From DATDDB01 sp041490205 (GTDB lineage Bacteria; Pseudomonadota; Gammaproteobacteria; Burkholderiales; Gallionellaceae): DNA of 5,444 nucleotides. Position numbers and translations under genes: made by a program. The notes under the pieces are model-generated. The model did not search any database and was not told the origin of the DNA. It saw nothing but the letters and a program-made list of their open reading frames with translations. The stretch covers positions 1 through 5,444 of the forward strand of contig JBGPSQ010000190.1 of the NCBI GenBank assembly GCA_041490205.1, in the 5' to 3' direction. The first letter of the stretch is position 1, and each line of letters begins with the position of its first letter. Of this stretch, positions 1-4,464 are shown one piece after another.

Positions 1-494
1 GGCAGCATGTTGTGGGCGTTCACGAAGCTGTGTTCGTCCTTTACCCACACGCCGGAGCGGAATTGCTTCACCGTCACCTCGGCATTCTTCGCCTTGAGAC
101 GCATTTCCTGCGCCATGTGTTCGCTGGGCGGCGCGATGACTTCGCCGAACAGCAGGCACAAGCCAACCAGCGGCGCGCCTATCCACATCAGCGCCCTCCC
201 CAGTTGCTTGAGCGACGCGCCGGAGGCGCGGAACACGGTGAGCTCGGAATGCGCGGCAAGCTGCACCAGGGCAACGATGGTGCCGATCAGCACCGCCACG
301 GGAAACAGTTCATACACATGCCCCGGCAGGGTCAGCAGCACGTACATCAGCACGTAGCCCATGTTGTAATTGCCGTGCATGTCCTTCATCTCGTTGATCA
401 GGTCGAGGAAGGCGAACAGCATGAGCAGGGCGGTGAACACCAGCAATATGCTGGAATAGATTTCGCGCGCCAGGTAGCGGGAGAACAGCCTCAT
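1..494 (-). CDS. lptG: LPS export ABC transporter permease LptG (partial, C-terminus beyond left edge)
   Basis: LptG is an inner-membrane subunit of the LptB2FG ABC transporter, which extracts lipopolysaccharide from the inner membrane and passes it to the LptC/A bridge. The reading frame is open from the ATG at 494 to the window edge, so about 164 residues are visible of a family usually near 355-360. It begins MRLFSRYLAREIYSS, the usual short cytoplasmic start. TM1 follows at about residues 13-33, then the conserved NYNMGYVLMYVLLTLPGHVY segment (42-61), a second hydrophobic stretch (about 63-81), the SELTVFRASG cytoplasmic loop (83-92) and TM3 near 100-120. The start of the periplasmic beta-jellyroll domain is then visible. 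The ATG overlaps the lptF stop in an ATGA tetranucleotide (494-491), so translation is probably coupled to lptF. The frame shows no disruption. The assignment rests on recalled family motifs. Confidence 0.95.
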   Translation of the reverse strand, partial: MRLFSRYLAREIYSSILLVFTALLMLFAFLDLINEMKDMHGNYNMGYVLMYVLLTLPGHVYELFPVAVLIGTIVALVQLAAHSELTVFRASGASLKQLGRALMWIGAPLVGLCLLFGEVIAPPSEHMAQEMRLKAKNAEVTVKQFRSGVWVKDEHSFVNAHNML

Positions 495-1636
495 CGCAGC
501 AGCCTCTTCCAGGAATACACCGACAGCCGTTGGTAGAACAGCACCACCGCCACGGCCATCATCAGCCCGTGCAATGCCACGAAGCCCGTGACCGCGCCTA
601 TCTTCTGCTGCGCCACCCAGGAATTGCTCACGCTGATGGAATTGTTGTAGATCATGTAGATCACCAAGGCGGCGATGAGGTTGAACGAGCGCCCGGCGCG
701 CGGATTGACGAAGCTCAAGGGTATGGCAAGCAGCGCCAGGATCAGGGCGGAGAGCGGCAGGGAGAGCCGCCATTCCAGCTCGGAAATGTTCCAACTGTCC
801 GGCTTGTCGAGCAGCTCCAGGGTGGAGAGCGATTGCAGCTTCGCAGCGGGCCTTCTCGCCTCTTCCGTCTCGATGCGCATGGCATAGCGCTCGAACTGCA
901 CGACCCTGTAATCGGCCTGACCCGGCACGCCCTCATAGCGCGTGCCGTTGAGCAGGATCAGGAAACGGTCGCCGTTGGGCGCGATTTCCTGCATGCCTTC
1001 CTTGGCGGCCACCGTGCCCATCTTGCCGTGCTGGACGGACTGCACGAAGATGTTGTTGATGCGTTTCTGTCCCTCTTCTATTTTTTCGATGAAATAGACG
1101 CGGTCGCCCGAGCCGGATTCGCGGAACACGCCGGGCGTGGCGGCGGTCACGTCGTCGCGGCTGTTGAGCCGCTGTTTGAATTCCTCGGCCTTGGTCAGCG
1201 CCCACGGCGAGAGTACCAGGCTCAGCAGCGCGATCACCGCCACCACGGGCAGCGCATACCACAGCACCGGGGCGATCCACCGCGTGAGACCTATGCCGGA
1301 GCTGAACCACACCACCATTTCGCTGTCGCGGTAGCTGCGCGAGAGCGCCAGCAGCACCGAAAGGAACAGGCTGAGCGAGAGCAGCACCGGCAGGTAGTTG
1401 AGCGCGGCGAATCCCATCAGCGCGGGCACGCCTTCGGCCGCCAGCGCGCCGCCGACCGCCTCGCCCAGCAGGCGGATGAGCTGCGACAGCACCACGATGC
1501 CGAGCAGGATGGAAAACACCAGCAGCCCCATCCCCGCGAATTCGCGCACCAGTTCGCGGCGGAAAATGCCCTTTTGGCGCGGCGCACGCTTTTGCGGCTT
1601 TGACTTTTGTTCTTGAGTTTGCGGATAATCCGGCAT
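491..1636 (-). CDS. lptF: LPS export ABC transporter permease LptF
   Basis: LptF is the partner permease of LptG in the LptB2FG lipopolysaccharide extractor. From the ATG at 1636 it is 381 residues. After a basic, hydrophilic N-terminal stretch of about 23 residues comes the family start GIFRRELVREFAG. TM1 lies at about residues 33-56, TM2 at 74-99 and TM3 at 123-146. A periplasmic jellyroll-type domain follows (about 150-290, including RVYFIEKIEEGQKRINNIFV), and then three C-terminal membrane segments containing PLSFVNPRAGRSFN. This 3+domain+3 TM plan is the LptF/LptG (YjgP/YjgQ) architecture. An in-frame TTG at 1648 would add four residues. Neither start has a clear Shine-Dalgarno sequence, and I prefer ATG. 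The N-terminal basic extension is longer than I expect for the family, where many members begin at the IFRRE segment. It is transcribed away from pepA and overlaps lptG by 4 bp. Confidence 0.95.
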   Translation of the reverse strand: MPDYPQTQEQKSKPQKRAPRQKGIFRRELVREFAGMGLLVFSILLGIVVLSQLIRLLGEAVGGALAAEGVPALMGFAALNYLPVLLSLSLFLSVLLALSRSYRDSEMVVWFSSGIGLTRWIAPVLWYALPVVAVIALLSLVLSPWALTKAEEFKQRLNSRDDVTAATPGVFRESGSGDRVYFIEKIEEGQKRINNIFVQSVQHGKMGTVAAKEGMQEIAPNGDRFLILLNGTRYEGVPGQADYRVVQFERYAMRIETEEARRPAAKLQSLSTLELLDKPDSWNISELEWRLSLPLSALILALLAIPLSFVNPRAGRSFNLIAALVIYMIYNNSISVSNSWVAQQKIGAVTGFVALHGLMMAVAVVLFYQRLSVYSWKRLLR

Positions 1637-1650
1637 GTGGAGCGGCAATC

Positions 1651-1656
1651 GTTATA
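1651..1656 (-). promoter_or_regulatory. Candidate -10 box for lptFG
   Basis: On the minus strand the sequence reads TTTATAACGATTG, giving a TATAAC hexamer (5 of 6 to the sigma-70 consensus) 14 bp upstream of the lptF ATG. The best -35 at 17 bp spacing, TGGCTA, is poor and lies inside the left arm of the inverted repeat. If this -10 is used, the transcript would begin very near the ATG, giving an almost leaderless mRNA, consistent with the missing Shine-Dalgarno sequence. This is a weak call from the hexamer alone. Confidence 0.3.
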
Positions 1657-1670
1657 AACTTGGGAAAATC

Positions 1671-1802
1671 ATTTAGCCACGGATGAACACGGATTAACAC
1701 GGATATGGGTTATATCCCTGCGTAGCTCAGGCTTAGTATGTATTGCATCAGCAACTGGAAACGGGCAATCCGTGTACATCCGTGTTAATCCGTGGCTAAA
1801 TT
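1671..1802. repeat. Inverted-repeat element 1 (CCACGGAT family) in the lptF/pepA divergent region
   Basis: The left arm (1671-1704) and right arm (1769-1802) are reverse complements over 34 bp with 3 mismatches. Each arm has an AT-rich outer end (ATTTAG), a CCACGGAT core and two further 10-bp units of the form NNACACGGAT. The loop between them (1705-1768) is about 64 bp with no reading frame or strong hairpin. The arms would form a long stem in RNA or a cruciform in DNA. The element has no transposase, so it resembles a non-autonomous repeat (MITE-like). Arms of this kind are familiar from intergenic regions of many betaproteobacteria, but I know of no settled function. It lies about 35 bp upstream of lptF and 24 bp upstream of pepA, so it occupies nearly all the promoter space for both operons. 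Confidence 0.85.
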
Positions 1803-1814
1803 GCCGTTTAAATT

Positions 1815-1820
1815 AAGGAG
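1815..1820 (+). promoter_or_regulatory. Ribosome binding site deciding the pepA GTG start
   Basis: AAGGAG is a strong Shine-Dalgarno match, 6 bp before the GTG at 1827. It supports the non-ATG start. The next in-frame ATG is far inside the conserved N-terminal domain. Confidence 0.85.
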
Positions 1821-1826
1821 AATCAG

Positions 1827-3323
1827 GTGAAATTTAGCATAAAACAGGGCAGTCCGGAGAATCTGCGTACAGCATGCCTGGTCGCAGGCGTGTTCGAGGA
1901 CAAAAAACTTTCCTCTTCTGCGCAGTCGCTGGACAAAGCGGCCAAGGGCTACCTCAAGCAAATCGTGGCGCGCGGCGACATGAGCGGCAAGGCCGGTTCC
2001 ACGCTCCTGTTGCAGAAGATTCCGGGCATCGCCGCCGAGCGCATCCTGCTGCTGGGCCTGGGCAAAGCGCCAGCCAACGACGATAAAACCGCTGGCAGCA
2101 AGGCCACGGCGGACATCATGCGCGTCATCTTCGGTGCCCTGGGCAGGACTCCCGCGCATGACGCCATTCTGTGCCTGGACGAGTGCTTCGGCAAGGATAC
2201 GGCCTTTGCGCTGCGCCAGGCGGTGTTTGCCGCCAATGAGAGCGCCTATCGCGCCGACAGCCTGAAGAGCAAGCCCGCCAAGCCCGCCCTGCTGAAGACC
2301 GTGACCTTCCTCACCCACGCCAAGCCCACGACCGCCCTTAACAACGTGCTGGCCCAGGCTGCCGCCACCGCGAACGGCATGGATCTGGCCAAGACACTCG
2401 GCAACCTGCCGGGCAACGTGTGCACCCCCACCTATCTCGCCACGCAGGCGCGAGCCATCGCCAGGGCGCACAAGTCCATCAAGACCACGGTGCTGGAAGA
2501 AGCTGCCATCAAGAGGCTGGGCATGGGCTCATTCCTCTCCGTCACCCAGGGCAGCGAACAGCCGCCCAAGCTCATCACGCTGGAATACGCGGGTGCTGCC
2601 AAGACGCAGAAGCCCATCGTGCTGGTCGGCAAGGGTATCACCTTCGATTCCGGCGGTATTTCGCTCAAGCCCGGCGCGGAAATGGACGAGATGAAATACG
2701 ACATGTGCGGCGCCGCCAGCGTGCTGGGCACGATGCAAGCCATCGCCGAAATGGGCCTGAAGCTGAACGTGGTGGGCGTGATTCCATCCTGCGAAAACCT
2801 GCCCTCAGGCCGCGCCACCAAGCCCGGCGACATCGTGAAATCCATGTCCGGGCAGACCATCGAGATACTCAACACCGACGCCGAAGGCCGCCTGATCCTG
2901 TGCGACGCCCTCACCTACTCGAAGAAATTCAACCCCGATACCGTGATCGACATCGCCACCCTCACCGGCGCGTGCGTGATCGCATTGGGACATGTCGCCA
3001 GCGGCATGTTCAGCAACGAAGAAAAACTCGCCCAGGAACTGGTGGCGGCTGGCAACGAAGCGCACGACCGCATCTGGCAACTGCCGCTATGGGACGACTA
3101 CCAGCCCCTGCTCGACAGCAACTTCGCCGACATGCAAAACATCGGCGGCCGCGCGGGCGGCACCATCACGGCGGCCTGTTTCCTGGCGCGCTTCACCAAG
3201 GAATACCGCTGGGCGCACCTGGACATCGCGGGCACGGCCAACAAATCGGGCAAGGAAAAAGGCTCGACCGGACGCCCGGTGCCGCTGCTGACGCAGTATT
3301 TGATCAATAGGGCGGCGAAATAG
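1827..3323 (+). CDS. pepA: Cytosol (leucyl) aminopeptidase PepA, M17 family
   Basis: PepA is a hexameric, two-metal exopeptidase that removes N-terminal residues, preferably leucine, from peptides in the cytoplasm. In E. coli it also binds DNA in Xer recombination and represses carAB. The 498 residues are close to the E. coli length of 503. An N-terminal M17 domain (to about residue 165) is joined to the C-terminal catalytic domain. The catalytic set is complete: GKGITFDSGG (268-277) supplies metal ligands K269 and D274; K281 is the catalytic lysine; D292 lies in MKYDMCGA; and the NTDAEGRL signature (349-356) supplies D351, E353 and R355. Translation starts at GTG, chosen from the AAGGAG site six bases upstream and the MKFSIKQGSPE start typical of betaproteobacterial homologues. 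It is divergent from lptF and upstream of holC, but repeat elements separate it from both. Any DNA-binding role here is unproven. Confidence 0.97.
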   Translation: MKFSIKQGSPENLRTACLVAGVFEDKKLSSSAQSLDKAAKGYLKQIVARGDMSGKAGSTLLLQKIPGIAAERILLLGLGKAPANDDKTAGSKATADIMRVIFGALGRTPAHDAILCLDECFGKDTAFALRQAVFAANESAYRADSLKSKPAKPALLKTVTFLTHAKPTTALNNVLAQAAATANGMDLAKTLGNLPGNVCTPTYLATQARAIARAHKSIKTTVLEEAAIKRLGMGSFLSVTQGSEQPPKLITLEYAGAAKTQKPIVLVGKGITFDSGGISLKPGAEMDEMKYDMCGAASVLGTMQAIAEMGLKLNVVGVIPSCENLPSGRATKPGDIVKSMSGQTIEILNTDAEGRLILCDALTYSKKFNPDTVIDIATLTGACVIALGHVASGMFSNEEKLAQELVAAGNEAHDRIWQLPLWDDYQPLLDSNFADMQNIGGRAGGTITAACFLARFTKEYRWAHLDIAGTANKSGKEKGSTGRPVPLLTQYLINRAAK

Positions 3324-3336
3324 AGGGTAAGCAAAA

Positions 3337-3496
3337 TTAGCCACGGATTAACACGGATGGACACGGATAGAGACAACACCCAGAACCGTTGCTCCGCCGG
3401 GGTTTTCATCCGTGATTATCCGCACCCGCAAGGGGTAGGCCATGGTTGTAAAGCCGCTAAAGCGGCAACAACCACGCACTGTTAATCCGTGGCTAA
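3337..3496. repeat. Inverted-repeat element 2 (CCACGGAT family) between pepA and holC, right arm interrupted
   Basis: This is the same repeat family as the element before pepA. The left arm (3337-3368) has an outer TTAGCCACGGATTAAC followed by ACACGGAT-type units. The right side is in two pieces: 3408-3422 (ATCCGTGATTATCCG) and 3480-3496 (TGTTAATCCGTGGCTAA). Joined, they make a 32 bp reverse complement of the left arm with 3 mismatches. In the present sequence the outer 16 bp pair perfectly (3337-3352 with 3481-3496). The loop (3369-3407) differs from that of element 1, so only the arms are shared. The element fills most of the 187 bp gap between pepA and holC. I see no U-tract terminator there. 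Confidence 0.82.
3423..3479. repeat. Nested GTAG-containing hairpin element inserted in the right arm of repeat element 2
   Basis: This 57 bp segment separates two pieces of an otherwise standard repeat arm. It contains a nested palindrome: TGGTTGT (3443-3449) pairs with ACAACCA (3468-3474), and GCCGCT (3453-3458) pairs with AGCGGC (3461-3466), for 13 bp of stem in total with a small bulge and an AA loop. A GTAG tetranucleotide (3435-3438) lies just before the stem, as in REP sequences. The pentamer CGCAC is present at both edges (3421-3425 and 3475-3479) and could be a target duplication, although that reading leaves three extra bases in the restored arm. There is also a minor ACCC/GGGT hairpin at its left side. 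Insertion is an inference from the restored arm; the palindrome is seen directly. Confidence 0.6.
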
Positions 3497-3510
3497 ATTG
3501 GTCTTAAACC

Positions 3511-3954
3511 ATGACTAAAGTCGATTTCTACACCGGCAGCGAAGATAAGCTCCGCACCGCCTGCCAGCTAAGCCACAAGGCCATGCAGGGCGGCCTGCGC
3601 GTGCTGCTGCACACGCCGGACGCGGCCTGCACTGCAAAACTGGATGATTTGCTGTGGCACTACCCGGCCACCGCTTTCATCCCGCATTGCCGCAGCGCCG
3701 ACTCGGGCGCGGATGAAATGCCGGTGGTGCTGAGCCATGACGCGCAGGACTTTCCGGGCGGCGACTTGCTCATCAGCCTGCACACGGACTGCCTGCCTTT
3801 TTTCAGCCGCTTCGATCGGGTGATCGAGATCGTGGGGCTGGATGCGGAGGATGTGCGCCTGGGACGGGAGCGCTTCGGCTTCTACCGCGACCGCGGTTAT
3901 GAGATGCGCCATTTCGATTTACGCCAAATCGATGCACGCAAGAAGGCCGATTGA
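3511..3954 (+). CDS. holC: DNA polymerase III chi subunit HolC
   Basis: Chi is an accessory subunit of the DNA polymerase III clamp-loader complex. It binds psi (HolD) and the C-terminal tail of single-stranded DNA-binding protein, helping to hand primers to the replicase. The 147 residues match the E. coli length. Family features are visible: the start KVDFYTGSEDKLRTACQLSHKA; the conserved LLWHYPATAFIPH segment (about residues 48-60); DLLISLHTDCLPFFSRFDRVIEIV (about 85-108); and the terminal region with ERFGFYRDRGYEM. ATG 3511 gives the expected N-terminus, but no Shine-Dalgarno sequence precedes it. The right arm of a repeat element ends only 14 bp upstream. The next gene starts 1 bp after the holC stop, indicating an operon. 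Confidence 0.93.
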   Translation: MTKVDFYTGSEDKLRTACQLSHKAMQGGLRVLLHTPDAACTAKLDDLLWHYPATAFIPHCRSADSGADEMPVVLSHDAQDFPGGDLLISLHTDCLPFFSRFDRVIEIVGLDAEDVRLGRERFGFYRDRGYEMRHFDLRQIDARKKAD

Positions 3955-3955
3955 C

Positions 3956-4303
3956 ATGATCAAGCCACCCAAACAATCCGACAAGACCCTGAAGCTCCCG
4001 TCCTTCGTGGATTTGCCCGTGCTCACCGAAACCCAGGTGACCGACACCATCATGCTGCCGGTGCTCACCGAGGCATTGGCGCCAGGCCAGCCCGCCGCCA
4101 GGCAGGCCGCAGCGCCGCTTTCCGAGGCGCAATGCAGGCAGATCGCCGAACAGATCGCCCCGCAGTTAGAGGCGCTGCTGCGCGAAAAGCTCGCCGCCCG
4201 CTTAGGGCCAATCTGGACGGAAATCTGGCGCGAAACGCAGGCGGAATTGCCCCGGCTGATCCGCGCCGAGCTTGAAAAGCCCGCCCCGCGTTCGCGGAAG
4301 TAG
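3956..4303 (+). CDS. Unknown-function protein with two LPVLTE motifs, between holC and valS
   Basis: I do not recognise a function. The 115-residue protein starts at ATG 3956, one base after the holC stop, with AGAAGG (3941-3946) as ribosome binding site 9 bp upstream. The frame is open upstream to 3842, but that stretch lies inside holC and is not used. The N-terminal part is proline-rich and probably disordered, carrying the hexapeptide LPVLTE twice (residues 20-25 and 34-39). A Pro/Ala-rich linker (about 42-54) follows. From about residue 56 a charged amphipathic helical region is rich in Ala, Glu, Leu and Arg (EAQCRQIAEQIAPQLEALL and on), ending in a basic tail. No membrane segment or signal peptide is seen. 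Small proteins with DIPVLTE-type motifs are, as I recall, common at this position in betaproteobacteria. The duplicated motif suggests a short binding peptide, but no partner can be named from sequence. Confidence 0.8.
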   Translation: MIKPPKQSDKTLKLPSFVDLPVLTETQVTDTIMLPVLTEALAPGQPAARQAAAPLSEAQCRQIAEQIAPQLEALLREKLAARLGPIWTEIWRETQAELPRLIRAELEKPAPRSRK

Positions 4304-4310
4304 CCCCTGC

Positions 4311-4319
4311 TGTTATAAT
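4311..4319 (+). promoter_or_regulatory. Extended -10 promoter candidate for valS
   Basis: TGTTATAAT is a perfect extended -10 element (TGN followed by TATAAT), located 8 bp after the stop codon of the preceding gene. The hexamer at 17 bp spacing (TTCGCG) is a poor -35, which the extended -10 can compensate for. Transcription would start near 4326, giving a leader of about 140 nt before the valS ATG. Confidence 0.6.
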
Positions 4320-4327
4320 CTCCACTT

Positions 4328-4342
4328 ACCCCCTCACGGGGT
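4328..4342 (+). other. Small GC hairpin at the predicted 5' end of the valS transcript
   Basis: ACCCC (4328-4332) pairs with GGGGT (4338-4342) around a CTCAC loop. It lacks a following T tract, so it is not a standard intrinsic terminator. Starting within a few bases of the predicted transcription start, it could protect the 5' end of the mRNA. Function is inferred. Confidence 0.4.
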
Positions 4343-4366
4343 GACCCACCACTCAAAGCGACAGGC

Positions 4367-4410
4367 GTAGGTCGGGCTTTGCCCGACATGGCGGGCGGAG
4401 CCCGCCCTAC
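4367..4410. repeat. Paired REP (BIME-like) element with GTAG heads in the valS leader
   Basis: Two head-out hairpins lie back to back. The first is GTAG (4367-4370) followed by a perfect 7-bp stem, GTCGGGC (4371-4377) with GCCCGAC (4381-4387), loop TTT. The second is GGCGGGC (4390-4396) with GCCCGCC (4400-4406), loop GGA, followed by CTAC (4407-4410), which is GTAG on the other strand. A GTAG head plus a short GC-rich hairpin, in inverted pairs, is the defining form of REP/BIME elements, usually mobilised by RAYT transposases encoded elsewhere. No RAYT gene is in this window. It sits between the candidate valS promoter and the start codon, so it would be transcribed. Confidence 0.8.
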
Positions 4411-4423
4411 ATAGTTTGCCTTT

Positions 4424-4435
4424 CCGCTACAGCGG
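4424..4435 (+). other. Short CCGCT/AGCGG hairpin upstream of valS
   Basis: CCGCT (4424-4428) and AGCGG (4431-4435) are reverse complements and would form a tight stem, effectively CCGC/GCGG with a TACA loop. It ends about 30 bp before the valS start. The same GCCGCT/AGCGGC theme is the core of the hairpin inserted upstream of holC. Confidence 0.35.
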
Positions 4436-4464
4436 CGGAGCTATTTCAAACAGACAAGCAAAAA

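Noticed and set aside
530..1603. 357-codon plus-strand open frame rich in His, Gln, Arg and Glu
   Set aside because: It lies antisense to lptF, whose protein is clearly recognisable. The His/Gln-rich composition is typical of the antisense frame of a GC-rich gene.
1671..1704. Tandem CACGGAT units as a possible CRISPR or short tandem array
   Set aside because: The units are 10 bp with no spacers, and appear as paired inverted arms rather than regularly spaced direct repeats.
1719..1740. TAGCTCAG sequence resembling a tRNA D-arm
   Set aside because: The rest of a tRNA (acceptor stem, anticodon arm, T-loop GGTTCRA) cannot be found around it, and the repeat loop is too short.
1705..1768. A pepA -10 box inside the element 1 loop (TAGTAT at 1735 or TATATC at 1711)
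   Set aside because: Each matches only four of six consensus bases and no acceptable -35 lies at the right spacing, so the pepA promoter cannot be placed from sequence.
1785..2471. 228-codon minus-strand open frame starting within pepA
   Set aside because: It is antisense to the conserved pepA frame, has low-complexity Gly/Ala/Gln content, and runs into the repeat arm.
3842..3955. Upstream extension of the unknown gene to ATG 3842
   Set aside because: It would overlap most of the conserved C-terminus of holC. ATG 3956 has AGAAGG at proper spacing and directly follows the holC stop.
4328..4410. Hairpins before valS as an intrinsic terminator for the holC operon
   Set aside because: None is followed by a T tract in either direction, and they lie downstream of the candidate valS promoter.
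4320..4464. T-box or other amino-acid-sensing leader for valS
   Set aside because: No T-box sequence, leader peptide with Val codons or anti-terminator pairing is visible. The leader is explained by REP-type hairpins.
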